DNA from: Rostrohypoxylon terebratum
Lineage: Eukaryota > Ascomycota > Sordariomycetes > Xylariales > Hypoxylaceae
Reading direction: 5' to 3'
DNA: 64,000 bases
NCBI GenBank assembly: GCA_022497145.1
Contig: MU385980.1
Location: forward strand, 1-64,000
Numbering within the stretch: position 1 is the first letter of the stretch; each line of letters begins with the position of its first letter. Below are positions 45,282-57,515 of this stretch, piece by piece. A program made the translations under genes and the position numbers. A model generated the notes under the pieces. The model did not search any database. It was not told where the DNA came from and worked only from the letters and a program-made list of their open reading frames with translations.

Positions 45282-47287
45282 ATCGATATCGATATCGATC
45301 ACGATCACAGATCAAGATATACGAAGCAACTTGTCACAGCTTAAGGGGAGATCCAACCAGATTCTCTCCAGTATATGTGCAGATAAGGGATCAAAGAGGA
45401 CATAAAAAAGTCATAAGAGCATCTAAAAACGAAAGGCAGAGAGGAAAAAGGATGGAGAAGACAAGACGTCATCCCCCATCCCCCATCCCCTTTATCTATT
45501 CCGGCAACTTCATGGTCCGCTGCCAAGATCAAGTGGGGATACTCCTACCTCCAAAGCTCGATTGAATGAGGAGATGTGAGGAGAGTTGCGGAGAAGCAAA
45601 TAAAGGAGCATCGTGACTACCAACGTCCCGGTCCGGGTAGACTGCGGGTAGAGGGGGGAAGTTCAAGGTTGCATGAGGGGAGCAAGGATACATCCATGCC
45701 GGTGCTGTCTACTACCTAGTAGGCACTAGGTAGGTTTGTATATTATGTATATTAGCATAGAAGTCGCGCTCGAGGTACAGATCATATCCATGGATGTAGG
45801 GCTATATATACTATGGTAATATGCCTATCGAGGCGGATTGGGTTACTAGATGTGGTCTAGCGTGGTTTAGCGTGTATTGAGAGGTTCGGCTTATGGGTTG
45901 AGAGCTCCAAAGCTTAGCAGCTTAGTTAGAGCTTACAACGTGCGTAACGGAGGAGATGGGGGAGATTGACAAGACGCTGGGCGACTCTGCCATTGCGACT
46001 GCCATTGCGTGCAACTGCCATTGCCGTTGTTTGTGTCCATAATTTCCCCGTTTTCTGCTATTTAGCACCCACAACCCCTGCACGCCCCGCCTTTGTCAAT
46101 GCTGACTCTACAACTTACAGCACGCCAACACCCCATCTTAGCAATCTTAGCAATCTTAGCATCTTAGCCATCTTTAGCCCTGGACACGATCCTCCAAATG
46201 TGACATTAATTATATCGTGCGTGCAGGTGTTTTGTCTATATGAAGTGTCATGCCTCAAGACATGTTTGTCTCGAACCCTCGAACGTCGACGGAGATGTAT
46301 AATATTGATCTCTCTACCTACTTAGTAGGTAAATAGATGATACAATCAAAGATCCTACGACTATTTATCCGGATTCACTTCCTATTCGAGGTCTTTTCGT
46401 AATAGGCGATTCGGTCAAGAATGGTGTGTGTCTAATTCCAGGTACGCACGAATACAATATGAGAATATATTAATATTGCTCGGATCACTTCAACGGTATC
46501 TAACTTTGCTTAATTCTTCTTTTTTTTTAAAAAAATACCTAATTTTTCCTAAGGTTATGTGTATAGTGGTATAAAGGTGGCCCGTTTTCCTCTACCTCTG
46601 GATGGATGGATGGATGGACTATGAGACGGCTTCTCCAACTTGTAGGGAAAATCGAATGAACCTTTCAAATTCGGACTTAATATAACGAAGTACCTTATCA
46701 AATATTCTGATAAACAGAAAAGTACTTGCCTAGCCTTCAAGTGTTACATAAATTAAAATGGCTAGGTTATGTGCTTATGAGCTATACTGGCATATCGAAA
46801 GGAACCCCCCTCCCCCCTCCACCCTCCCCCCACGTTCCCCAGGCTGCTAGGTAATTCGACGTAACGACGTAACCCATAATTCATAATTCATAATTCATGA
46901 TCCATAATTCACGGACCATGATTTAGACATCATCATCCTACAACGATAAAATCAGCTACAACTACAACTAGGTACAGATCTTTGGATATGAGCATTGACA
47001 AGCTACAGGACACCAAATATCACACATGATCTGGAAGTCGGTTGTGGTAAGTAGCCAGAAGATGTATTGAATTCCGGTTGCTATAAACGCCAAGCCTAGG
47101 ACAGAAACACGGAAGAGCGTCAGAACTAGTAAGATCACAATTCGGCGACTTACTTGGACGAAGGAAGAAGGACGAAGAACGAGGAACGAAGAACGAAGAA
47201 TGAAGAAGCAGGAATTGAGAAAGTGAGAGAAATCTAGCCCAAGCTCGAAAATCACAAGGTTCCCAAAGCTTTCAAACCATCGTCACA
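45282..47287. other. Divergent spacer with several simple repeats
   Basis: No gene supported; the 119-codon ORF at 45966-46325 lacks recognisable features. It holds AATCTTAGC repeats at about 46139-46167, GGAT tetramers at 46599-46618, a C-rich tract at about 46806-46840, CATAATT repeats at about 46876-46910 and a GAAGAACGA purine tract at about 47157-47212. The last probably lies in the leader of the F-box gene. Confidence 0.5.
46599..46618. repeat. GGAT tetranucleotide microsatellite
   Basis: Five tandem GGAT/GATG-phase units in the spacer. Confidence 0.85.
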
Positions 47288-48613
47288 ATGGATCGTATAC
47301 CCCCCGAGGTATTACTGCACATCTTCCAGTTCCTCGATGGCCCAGCTCCATCTCAAGTCCGACTCCGCTATCAGCCGAGCGACGACATGCTGGATGTTCA
47401 ACCTCAACTCTTGCAAAGTCTCAAGAATGCATCTCTTGTCTGTAGAGCTTGGCGGATACTGGCCATCCCTGCTTTATTCCGCCACATCCTATGGAGACCT
47501 AAGATATCGTCACTCCGCGCCTTTACCATGAATCCGATACCTCTCCTACAGTTCTTGGAGAATAACAAATTGGACCGCGTCGTTACCACATTTACCCTCA
47601 TTGTGGACTTCGTGGATAATGAAGCCGGTGCGAGACACATTACCCCCGAAATACGGACGGTAGACCTTGAGTGGCTATGGGATCAGCTCTTCTCCGTTAT
47701 CGATCCTCTAAGATTTACCATCATTGCTCCTCCTACCACGCTCGCCGCGTTCATGTCTCGGATGCTATTCTTAGACGACGCATGGTCGTTCAGTATCCCT
47801 TATCACATCCTCTCTCTTGCCCGCACCACGAGGGGACCTTCGCGTGATAAGCCGTTGGAGGCGCATTTATCAGATCTCCAGCTCTCGCCACCGGAACACG
47901 ACACCACGAGGGCCGCTCAGCCTGCGCCAACAAGCCCTCCCGCCGGAATCCGGTACCGAAAGCCGCCAGCATGCCCGCTCTTCACCGTCCGCCCCTGGAC
48001 TTCCACACTTCTGAACGAAGGTTCATCCGTCAGCGTCTACCGAACGTATGAATTCTTCTTGCGACGGCCGCCTTCTATGTTGGGGGCACTCCTTGGTTGT
48101 GAAGAACATCCCAACGATAACCCCCTCATACCTCCTACCGTCGTTGACTTCAACTACATCGCCATATTCCCTCTCGCGTCTCACTTCGAGATCCTCGTTC
48201 AGCATCTACCTAAGGTCGAACGGCTGTTCGTTCAGTTGACACCCGGTCCGGAAAGCCAGCTCATATTAGACGAGAACGAGATGCACCACGTCGACTCGGC
48301 CGATCTTTGGATGGAGCGCAACACGGCGTATGGCTCCCTGATGCGCGAACTGACCATTGCGGCCAGCCCCATGGACCATCCAAGGAACTGGTCGTCGTTG
48401 CAAGTTTTCGAGAGCGGCGACACGGCAGATATAGATGCCTGGAACATGGCCGTCGATTTCGTGAAGCGCAGCGGGGCTAAGGACTGGAAGGTAGAGCGAG
48501 AGGGTGTGTTTGTCAAGCATGACAACGATGGGAAAGGTCCTACTGTTGAGCGGGAGATCGACGGCCACACTGCAGTCGTAAACTCTCCCGGAGGACAACT
48601 GTTGTCAGCATAA
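47288..48613 (+). CDS. F-box protein
   Basis: A single exon gives 441 aa. The N-terminus IPPEVLLHIFQFL followed by KNASLVCRAWRILAIPALFRHI is an F-box (about residues 3-65, with a ~25-residue insert). It should dock the protein to Skp1 in an SCF ubiquitin ligase. The rest has no LRR, WD40 or Kelch repeats that I can recognise; it contains a Pro-rich segment near 205-235 and otherwise globular sequence such as VVDFNYIAIFPLASHFEILVQ. Target unknown. Fungal genomes have many such divergent F-box proteins. The purine-rich tract just upstream may be in its leader. Confidence 0.85.
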   Translation: MDRIPPEVLLHIFQFLDGPAPSQVRLRYQPSDDMLDVQPQLLQSLKNASLVCRAWRILAIPALFRHILWRPKISSLRAFTMNPIPLLQFLENNKLDRVVTTFTLIVDFVDNEAGARHITPEIRTVDLEWLWDQLFSVIDPLRFTIIAPPTTLAAFMSRMLFLDDAWSFSIPYHILSLARTTRGPSRDKPLEAHLSDLQLSPPEHDTTRAAQPAPTSPPAGIRYRKPPACPLFTVRPWTSTLLNEGSSVSVYRTYEFFLRRPPSMLGALLGCEEHPNDNPLIPPTVVDFNYIAIFPLASHFEILVQHLPKVERLFVQLTPGPESQLILDENEMHHVDSADLWMERNTAYGSLMRELTIAASPMDHPRNWSSLQVFESGDTADIDAWNMAVDFVKRSGAKDWKVEREGVFVKHDNDGKGPTVEREIDGHTAVVNSPGGQLLSA

Positions 48614-49473
48614 CCCCCCCAACCCCCCCTTCCTTTTCTACGCTCATACAAACCTTTACAAAGCTCAAACCATATTATTTGAGTTCGCTAACGAGCCACA
48701 CCTCAGTCAGGGATCATTGAGGCGGTTCGCGTTCAACGGCGTTGCTCGCCTGCCATTTTCGAGCATGTGGCTATACATGCAGAGTGGCCAACCGCCAACC
48801 AATGGAAACCAAGACCCTTAAAGCAACCGAGTGATTTGAATATCACACACATAGCTTTGCCCAGGAAAACTGAATCAGAATCTCGACGCAAAGCTTAGAG
48901 TACCAATAGACGTAGCAATTGCCGCCTCCATATATCTCACGCTCAACTATCGTGCTGTAAATGTATTCTAATAGTAATTGGAATAATTCGTGACGTTTCC
49001 CTTGTCCGAGTTGGCTTAAATATGATGCAAACCCTTCTCTGATGCGCCCGTGAGCTCACCAGACCGGCGTCTAGAAGACGGAGCCATTATATCGATCCCC
49101 GATAATATATACACATGCCTCACGGCCCTTATAACCACGTACCAAAACCATTTCGCCTCTTTCGCGCCCGCAATCCCAGTAATTACCAATGATGGCAATG
49201 CACATGCGCTAACTCTCTACAATGTCCGAGCATGTAAATAACTTGAGATAGCCGTAGATCTAGTTGCAGCAAATGAAACTCGCAGCGTCTGATATCGCTC
49301 TAATGTAAACATCTTGCGACCACCCCCGTGATCTGATCGATGCGTCCGTAAATGCTCTTGTACATTCCGATTTATACTAGTAGAACACGCTTTGAAAAAC
49401 AAAAAAAAAGTATAAAGATTCGAGAATATTGTAGGGAAGGGGCCAAGAGAAAGAATTGGATTTCAAAGATTCT
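48614..49473. other. Convergent 3' spacer
   Basis: Lies between the ends of the F-box and transporter genes; nothing else seen. Confidence 0.6.
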
Positions 49474-51186
49474 CTAGTCCAACCGATCGTCTTTGTCGCT
49501 GTCTTCACTACTCCAATCCACAGGACCGGCAACTTGGACGGCGGCCTTGCGCTCGGCGTCGTCGGTCATTTCGCGCCACGTACTCCAGCTCAGCATCAGA
49601 AACGCGACGATGATCATGCACCCGCCGCCAATAGCGGCGGCGCTCATGCTCTGTCCCGTAATAAGCCAATCGACAATCGCGACGATGAAGATCGTCAGCA
49701 GCGCGGCTACCGAGCTGAGAACGGGACTCGTCAGAGAAATCAAGACCAGAAAGCTACCGGCGAAGGTCGCGTTCATGACAACGGATACGAAGAGGTAGAA
49801 GGCTGCGTGGCCTGTAGGTAATTCGAACGTCTCCCAGCCCAGGATGTGCAGGAGAGGTAAGGGGATCCATAGAACGGTAAGGGTAAAAGTGCCGATGCAG
49901 CTCCCGAAAGCGTTGGCAAAGATCATGCCTCGTGTCGCCGACGTGCCTTCTGGGGGGCACGCCCATCGCTTGTATAGTACCTCGTACAACCCGTAAAGTA
50001 CACTTCCTGCGCCGATAATCATGTTGCCCAGGAACCGCGTGCCAGCCTCAGTGTCCAGGCTTCCGTCCTCACCGTCCGTATCCTTCGAGTCGCCGTATGC
50101 GACGACCAAAACGCCAGCGATAGCTATCAAGACGGCAAACGACTTGTCTAGCCGCAGCTTCTCTTTAAGCAGCGGTACGCTAAATGCGTAGGCGAAGAAA
50201 GCAGAGCAATTGTATATCGCTGTTAAATCACTCGGACTCGTCATGTTAACGGCAACATACCAACTAAAACCCGCCACCGTCAATGCCGTCGTAATGAAAG
50301 CCGTAGTTCGGATAATGTATGGCAGGGGACTGCGCTGCACGATATGACGAGGAACGTCGAGCTCCTGTTGGGCGACCATGTGCGCCGTTGAGCGCAACAG
50401 ATATACGTGTCGCCGCCAAAAAGTCTGCCAGGGCATGTTCCATTTTTGTACGCGCAATATCAGTAGCTGCGCGGGCCATAGAAGCGCCCAAGATCCATGG
50501 GTTAGGTATAGCATGCAGTAGGCCTTGTTCCAGCCCAATTCGTGCTGCACGTATCGTCCCAGTTCGGTCTGTATGCAAAAGGATACCAGAGAGACGAGGA
50601 GGAAGATGGCAGCGTAGGTATACTTCTTCTTCGCGGCCATGCGGGCCTGGGTGTCAGGCGATCGAGATCGCATCGTTGAGCGACGGGAGAATGCAGGTCT
50701 GCTGTTGACAGAAGACGGGGTAGAGACGGGAGGGAGAGGTGAGGTTGGCCGCGAATTGTTGTATCGCGGCCTCCCACGGTCTTCGCCATCCGATTTCTTG
50801 AGGAGCGGCGTGACGGAGCGGCCGTCATTCGGACGGAAGAGAGATGATATTTTGCTATCCGGCATAGTGTCGTGATCGTGATCGTCGTCGGAATCGTATA
50901 CGGAGCTAAGTATATCAAATCTACGGGGGCTACGAAGCTTGCTGATATCAGAGCCCTCGTCGTCTTCCTGTACAAAAGATAGCCGCCTATCAAAATTAGG
51001 CATCCTCCCACCCACGGTATCAGTACCGCTACCGATGTAGTCTTCGATGCTAGACCCGTAGGAACTAGCGGACAGCAGCGGCGAAGGTTCGGGTCTCGAG
51101 TTCAAATATTGAGATGTCGGTTTCAAGCGAGCGGGAATGCTGGATAGGCGAATATTATTCGAGTTTTTAGAGGTTGAAGTAGACAT
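49474..51186 (-). CDS. SLC35F/EamA-like drug-metabolite superfamily transporter
   Basis: A single exon gives 570 aa. The first ~185 residues are Ser/Pro/Asp-rich, cytosolic and probably disordered (LSSIPARLKPTSQYLNSR, acidic DSDDDHDHD). About ten hydrophobic helices follow, from YTYAAIFLLVSLVSFCIQTE through LTAIYNCSAFFAYAFSVPLL, FAVLIAIAGVLVVAYGD, GAGSVLYGLYEVLYKRW, FVSVVMNATFAGSFLVLISL and AAAIGGGCMIIVAFLMLSW. This is the DMT-superfamily pattern, closest to fungal SLC35F/DUF914-type proteins. YNCSAFFAYAFSVPLLKEKL followed by VLIAIAGVLVV is a hallmark half-repeat. Substrate unknown. The C-terminus is short and acidic. The start Met is directly preceded by an ATT-type trinucleotide repeat, so the leader contains a microsatellite. 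Confidence 0.9.
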   Translation of the reverse strand: MSTSTSKNSNNIRLSSIPARLKPTSQYLNSRPEPSPLLSASSYGSSIEDYIGSGTDTVGGRMPNFDRRLSFVQEDDEGSDISKLRSPRRFDILSSVYDSDDDHDHDTMPDSKISSLFRPNDGRSVTPLLKKSDGEDRGRPRYNNSRPTSPLPPVSTPSSVNSRPAFSRRSTMRSRSPDTQARMAAKKKYTYAAIFLLVSLVSFCIQTELGRYVQHELGWNKAYCMLYLTHGSWALLWPAQLLILRVQKWNMPWQTFWRRHVYLLRSTAHMVAQQELDVPRHIVQRSPLPYIIRTTAFITTALTVAGFSWYVAVNMTSPSDLTAIYNCSAFFAYAFSVPLLKEKLRLDKSFAVLIAIAGVLVVAYGDSKDTDGEDGSLDTEAGTRFLGNMIIGAGSVLYGLYEVLYKRWACPPEGTSATRGMIFANAFGSCIGTFTLTVLWIPLPLLHILGWETFELPTGHAAFYLFVSVVMNATFAGSFLVLISLTSPVLSSVAALLTIFIVAIVDWLITGQSMSAAAIGGGCMIIVAFLMLSWSTWREMTDDAERKAAVQVAGPVDWSSEDSDKDDRLD

Positions 51187-51211
51187 TAATAATAATAATA
51201 ATAATAATAAA
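51187..51211. repeat. AAT/ATT trinucleotide microsatellite
   Basis: About seven TAA/AAT units immediately 5' of the transporter start codon (minus strand), i.e. within its leader. Confidence 0.9.
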
Positions 51212-52295
51212 AAGAACCAGAGAGTAAAGATATAAAGCCAATGAATGATTAGGTAAGAATTATACGGCGTAAGAATAAAATCTTAATACTAATAACAATT
51301 AAAGGGACCAACCAAAAGAAGAGAAATAGAGGTAGGGTATCAGATGGGCATGGACACAGACAGTGACCCGTCACCCGTCGCCCGTCCTCCCGTCTTACGT
51401 AGGTTACGTTTGTTACTATGTACGTACGTTGCGTCGAGATTGTGTAGGTACCCGGTACGTAATGTAAGGTAAGTAATAGATGGTGATATGTAATGCAGGT
51501 AATAGGTAATGGATGGCACAAGAGCAGAGAGGGACTTAGGTCAGGTTTCTCATTCGTCAAAGTTGGGACAGTCGGTCAAGTGTAGCAAGCAACATGCAAA
51601 GATATGCAGAATGTTGAAGTTGAAAGGAGTCAAATGATGGTTGAAATGATAGTCGATGACACCCAAACGAACGGAATCCCTTGGTAAGGTTTACCGGTCA
51701 GTACCGTGGTTACACGCCAGCACGCTAAGGAGGTACGCTAACTAAAAAACCCCTGTTTTTTCAGGAGTGTTCTTTCCACTGTTCCTTCGATTACATACTA
51801 TGTAGTATCCTCATCCCGGCTAGTGGACATCCACCACTGTAGGACCAGTGTAGGTAGGTACCTTAGGTGCCTAAGTCCTACCTTCTCAGGTGGTGTCGGG
51901 TACAATACAATACACTACACAATACACACCCACTCCATACAGCGGCATCCATAGCCGGCTCATATAGGGGACCGATCGCAACAACCCTAGTGGAGGTAAG
52001 CACCTCCGGGCTAGGTACATAGGGCCATAGGCACCTTGAACGTTTACGTCGTAGAGTCTTAGATTCTACGAGTCACCAAGGTCACCAATCTCATCCATCA
52101 AGAACCTTGCAAGTCAGGCGTATGGAAAGGCAGTCCGCCTCCTTACGCTACATGATCACATCTTGCATTTTGTGCGGTAACATGGACCATTCTTTCTTTC
52201 TTTTTTTTTTCATTCTTCTTGAGACCTCTATTGTCTACAGAAGCAGATCGTCATCTACAATGACATGCAATGACAGCGCCCCTCATCTACACAGC
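51212..52295. other. Transporter upstream region and AKR 3' flank
   Basis: No gene supported. It has repetitive CGTACGT-like elements near 51420-51460 and TACAATACAATACACTACAC near 51900. The 70-codon ORF at 52107 is not convincing. Confidence 0.5.
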
Positions 52296-53427
52296 CTATT
52301 TCGCGTTCGCTCCGAATAGCGCCTCTCGTGTATCATATGTATACACGAGATCTTTATGCCAATAATTCGGCGCATCCGCTTTTGCGATCTTCCACGCCTC
52401 GTCGAGCGCCTGCACAATGTCTTCCGGGAGCGGGCCCTTCTCTAAGTTGTCCAGATTACTCACTAGCTGGTCGTGCGAACTGACGCCGATGAGAATGCCG
52501 TCGTTACCGTCCTTGATCTTGAGCTGGCTGTGGTGAACTACCCAGCGCAGAGCTACCTCGATCAACGTCAGGTCGGGGTGCTTTTCCACTGCCTTCTCGA
52601 TCGTCTGGAGCGCTTGGAAAGTGCTCTTTTTGAAGTAGCGGTTGCGGTAGTTGGTTCCCGTACTGCTCTTGGTGCTGAACCGGCTAGAATCACCCGGGTC
52701 GATATCCACACTCTTGATCTTGCCGCTGAATAACCCACCCGCAATTGGATTGTACACTACGATATCTAGTCCGTATCGCCGGCAGGCTGCTATCAACTCG
52801 GGCTCGATACCTCGCGTAATGGCATTATACATGCCTTGGTAGACGGTCGGTCGTACCCAGCCGTTATACTTGCATGTAAGCACAATTTCCGCGACCTCGG
52901 CTGCCGTGAAATTCGATATGCCGAACCGTACAAACTTTCCGGCCTTGTGGAGCTTGTCCACTGCCTCGAGGGTCTCCGCAAAAGGCGTCGCACGATCCGC
53001 TGCATGGAGATAGATGAGCTACGAATCCTATCTATCAGCATCATGAGACAAGCACAACTACAAGCACAGCCACAAGGCGGGGTAAACTTACATCTATAGT
53101 ATCCGTACCGAGTTCCTTCAGACTCGTCTCTAGAGACTCGACAATTTTAGCAGCCTGGTTACCGCCGGCTTCGGACGGATACTTGAACTTGGTAGCCAAA
53201 GTCAAGCCGCGCTCCTTCCACCTGGTCTGTCGTGTGAAAGCCTCTTGCTGGCCACCTATATACACTCTTGCCGTGTCGACCTCGTTGTAGCCTCTGGCCT
53301 GGAAGGTGTCAAGAACCCTGTTGAATTCATTTACGTCGGTAATCCGAGCTCCGGCTTTCTCATCTGGTCCAAAGGTCATCAGACCCAGGATGATGCGGTC
53401 TCGCGGTGATGAAGCGATCAGAGGCAT
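52296..53427 (-). CDS. Aldo/keto reductase (aflatoxin-aldehyde-reductase-like, AKR7 type)
   Basis: Exons 53092-53427 and 52296-53018 give 352 aa; the 73-nt intron joins in phase 0. The catalytic tetrad is visible: Asp51 and Tyr56 in DTARVY, Lys80 in ATKFKY and His117 in IYLHAAD. FGISNFTAAEV, VYQGMYNAITR and VYNPIAGGLFSGK are typical of AKR7-like NADPH-dependent aldehyde reductases. Their fungal members reduce diverse aldehydes and dialdehydes in detoxification. Nothing in the neighbourhood suggests a toxin cluster, so general carbonyl detoxification is the safest reading. Confidence 0.95.
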
Positions 53428-54207
53428 CTTTGGAACTCTCGTTGCCCTTCTAGGTCTCCTAGATTCGCTTTAGATGATGTGCTTGATGCTTAAGGAAGCA
53501 AATGTATGCCTTTATAAATTTCGGGCGTGCTGTTGGTGTGATGAGGGAGAGCGGGGAAGGTAGTAGCAGATAAATAGAATCGAATATCGGATTTAAAACA
53601 GCTCCAGAGCTAAGATATCGGACTAGGTAGGATATAGGACATTACGTGCTTGCGTGCTTTCGCACGCGATGACCCCTTCTACATAGTATAGTAAGGTTAC
53701 GTACCTACCTAGTAGGTAATAACCCTGGTAATGCACTAATGCAACAGCGAGCGGGGCAACCAAGATCAGCTAAGGAGATAGCGTGTTATTAGCTAAAGAC
53801 AGCTGAAAGACGTACTACTACGTCGTAGGTACTGGAGGGGATAGGAGATAGGGCGCGGATATATGTAAGTGAATTACAAACAGACGGCTTACTACCTACC
53901 GATACATAGTAACGAAGACTACCTATATATGCCTACCTATGTACTATGTACAGTATATGATATTTCCGTCTAAAAACTTCCATTCTCGCACGTCGGCTTT
54001 TATATGTTTAATAATTGTCGACTTACGTTAGATAATGGAAAATACGATACCTAGCAATCACTTCACTTTAATGACCAAATGTAGAATGAATAGGATAAAT
54101 ACGGTGAAGGTATTAGGTATGTAAAGGATCTAACCTGTAAGATATACATGGTAGGTACAGATGGCGCAAAAACGATAAACACGGGCAGTACCTGGGTAGG
54201 TAGACAT
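53428..54207. other. Spacer upstream of the AKR gene
   Basis: AT-rich with TACCTACC/GGTAGGTA motifs (about 53700-53720, 53890-53950). No gene. Confidence 0.55.
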
Positions 54208-56019
54208 CTAACTAACTCCCAAATACCTAAAGCATCGCTGAAAATATATACAGGTATCACTTTGACGCCCCCTTGCTAGCAAGAAGTGAACAACCTCGTT
54301 CTTTCCACCGTCCATCGCCCATCGCAACGGTGTGCGTAGCTCGTCATCCATAGCATTGATCGGAGAGGCTGACTCTAATAGGATGCTTAGGATAGCCAAG
54401 TCACTTCCTATGGCAGCTATATGAATGGGCAGAGCGCTGTGGTAGCTTGGCGAAGGCAATGTGACGTCCGCGCCATGTGTCAAGAGCAGCTCGACAAGCG
54501 CTAGGTTGGACTTAGAAGCCGCTCGGCAGAGAGGCGTTTCGCCTCTAGATAGAAAATTGGTATCTGCTCCGGTATTCAGCAGCACTTCAGCCACTTCGTC
54601 ACACCCCTGGGCTATCGCATAGTGGAGAGCAGTCTGCCCACTCTTGTCCATCTTGTCGACGCGAGCACCGCGGCTACATAGCAGTTTTGTCAACGCTGCA
54701 CTTCCCTGGGTGACTGCTCCGAATAAGGGAGACCATCCGCTGTTATCCGTCATGTCAAGATCAGCACCGTAGTCCAAGAGCTCTCGGCTTCGATCATGAC
54801 ACATGTGGGACACAGCTTCATGCAAGGGCGTGCGTCCCCTCTTGTTTCTCAAACCCTGGTTCGCTCCGTGTGCCAACAGAATCCGAACAGTATCGACATT
54901 TCCCATCTCGCCAGAGGGGGCCTTCGTCGCCGCATAGTGAAGCGCAGTATTCTTCTTCCTATCCCTAGCGTCCACGGGTGTTCCGAATTCCAACAACAGC
55001 GATATCAGCAAATCGGGCATCTCGTTCATGACGGCTCGTATAAGAGGAGTTCGTCCGTCCTCGTCTAATGCGTGGAGTTTCGCACCTGCAAGAACTAAGG
55101 CCATCACAATCGAAGCTGAAGCTCCGGCTGCTGTCGTATTGCCGGAAGCGAGTGACGCCTCCACTTGGCTCAGAGCTCGGTGAATCGGCACAAGCCTACA
55201 TTGTTCGAGCGGTTGATCCGGTTTTGCTTTCGACAAGAGACACTTATGCACGGAGTTGCGATCGCATCTGGTTATGGCCTCATGAAGCGTGTTGTTTAGC
55301 TTAGATTCACTCTCCTGGGAAATTGTGCGCTTGTTTCGGTACTTGACAAGAAGTCGCCGCATGTCTGGTTGATTTGAGACGTTCCGCAGATCGACTGCTA
55401 CCAAGGGTTGTAGCCTCGACGATTCTGTCGCCTTCGCAGACGAGCAGTGCACCAGTTCTGTTTGGTCAACCAATTGAATAGTTGCTCCCAGCAAGCTTCC
55501 TCTAGGTAACGTGTTAACTGACCGGCCCTCATACACCTGTCAGGACTTGAGGAATAAACCCAGTTACCTTTGAAGACATTCCATCATAAGACACAAGGAG
55601 GAACGGTTCCTCCGCAGACCAAACCTGACGTTTATAAAAAACTCCTGCAAGACTGGAACAACCTTTGAAGATGCGAGGGGATCTCCTCTAGATTGATAAC
55701 GGCGTAGACGGGTAATCTCGTGATCAACGTCGAGCAGAATTTCGGATATTGATTGTAGAATGACTTCAAAGCAAGGCTTCAGGTCTTCTATTTGCTCTTT
55801 GTAGGTGCCCTGCACGGCATCAGAATCGGTAGGTTATATGTGTGTTAGAAGTGTCCCTAATCTTTCAAGGACTGCTTTGGAAGTTAAACATTCCGCAGTC
55901 ACAGGTAGCATGCTGGCCTGAGTCAACATGGCCGACTTGCCCAGGTCGACGAGGCAGCTAGCAACAGTCCCGCAGGCATATTCGACATCGCCTACAAGTC
56001 TTTGAACAGGTACAGCCAT
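54208..56019 (-). CDS. Ankyrin-repeat protein
   Basis: Exons 55873-56019, 55568-55809 and 54208-55501 give 560 aa. The second intron (55502-55567, GTAACT donor, GTTAAC branch, CTAG acceptor) restores phase exactly. The first (55810-55872) needs a weak GTCCTT donor. The N-terminal ~150 residues are helical (MAVPVQRLVGDVEYACGTVA, EQIEDLKPCFEVILQSISEILL) and recall N-terminal domains of fungal ankyrin/NLR-like proteins. About eight ankyrin repeats follow, e.g. DGRTPLIRAVM, KNTALHYAAT, RGRTPLHEAVS, NSGWSPLFGAVT, SGQTALHYAIA and RGETPLCRAAS. There is no NACHT or NB-ARC domain. The role is presumably protein-protein interaction. A Met at 56040 is an alternative start. The gene is divergent from the MBF factor gene 1.5 kb away. 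Confidence 0.83.
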
Positions 56020-57515
56020 AGTTAATATATCGCAGATCAAGGGGGTAATAGGATAGCCACGACACCTAGCACTTATTATGAAGCATTAATCAGATAATAT
56101 GAAATTGAACAGATACAACCACGATACCCTTTCTCGAAACTCAAACGAGGACATATCTCATTAGAGAAAAGAGAGAGGATGGATTGAGAAATGGAGGTGA
56201 ATAATAGATACTAGGTACGTAATAGTACGTAGTAGGACTCAGTTAGTAGGAAGAGTGAGAACTACCTAGTAGGTATTAAATGTCATGTGTCTCTTCAGTC
56301 TCTTCATCCTACCTCATTACAATATTTGTTAGCTAGCTTGGGTAGGCAGTGTAGGAGTGTAGGTATGTAGGTAGGTATCTACTAGGTACCTTAGTATCTA
56401 GCCAGGTGAATACATTATCATCATTAGAGAAAAGAGATTGTGATTTGTACGAGGAACCGATATACTGGTAATGGCTGACGAATAAACGTCGAGGCCCAAG
56501 ATTGGAAGAAGCAAATTGATCTGCTAGTCTTCCAGTTTGCTTGAAGAGAGATAAAGGTGATGAAGAGGTTTCTGAACCACGTTCACATAATAACACCAAC
56601 AGCAACGCCACTTTGACTAGAGGTGTCGATCTGTCCATATTGGATAGTACTAGCTAACCTAGGTGATAGTTAGTATTCGGTATTTCGTAGGCTTTGGTTG
56701 TGTAATCGAGAGAGTTGTCAAGTCCAACTTTCATGTTCACTTTCATGCTGTCATGTTGTCGAGGATTGTTGTCAAGGATTGTTGGACATTTGAAAGTTGG
56801 ATGTGCCCAGAACCAACTTGGAAATAACATTACCTACTATTACTAGGTACCTAGTAGTAGACTGTAGTACAGAGCACGAAGTACTATGTATCGATTAGAT
56901 AATCAAAAATACTATCCACATGCAATTACCTCAGTGCTGTGCCACTGTGCAGGTTGGCAGGTTGGCAGGTGGGGTAAGGTTTCGGAACATCCATTTGGAG
57001 CTACATAGGACCACCTGGACCACACTGCCACAATAGTCGTAGGTAATAAAAGCCAATTTCAATTTACGCGTACATGGTAGGTGCGAGGTGCGACACCGCG
57101 TCTTCCCTGATTTTCCCTCTAATCATTTTCGCGTCTCCGCGATTTCTTAGCCTTCAATCTCGAATCTTTCACAAACTCAGCAAATTGAGAACTCAGAGCT
57201 CATCATCAAACCCCAGTCACCCAATCACCGTCGCCGATCTACCAATTCATATCTATGCAACCAACTCATTTCACTCTCAGCCTTTCACATTGTCCCTGCA
57301 TGTGAATCATAGTTTATACTATATTCATCTTGAATGCGCTACACCTCATCGGTACAGAGTGTGTAGAGTCTAGGACCTAGGACCTAGGTATAGAGTCAAG
57401 CTTCGCACGGCATCTCGTTTCTTTTTTTCGCCATTGATCGTTGCCATTTACCGAATTCATAATCTGCGTTACCCATTGCCAATCTTCAGGCCCCAGCCGG
57501 GTCCCAGCTGCCACC
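56020..57515. other. Divergent promoter region of ankyrin and MBF genes
   Basis: No gene supported. TAGGTA clusters lie at about 56330-56400 and 56820-56850. A GTTGTCAAG-type duplication is near 56710-56785. A CCTAGGA/CCTAGGT array sits at 57370-57389, 127 bp before the MBF start codon and possibly in its leader. Confidence 0.5.
57370..57389. repeat. CCTAGGT-family array, about 3 units
   Basis: CTAGGA, CCTAGGA and CCTAGGT, close upstream of the MBF-type gene. Confidence 0.85.

Noticed and set aside
45966..46325. 119-codon plus-strand ORF
   Set aside because: Composition is dominated by simple repeats (AATCTTAGC) and no domain is visible.
54208..56019. Ankyrin gene as two or three separate small genes
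   Set aside because: Introns 55810-55872 and 55502-55567 join the pieces in exact reading phase, so one gene is simpler.
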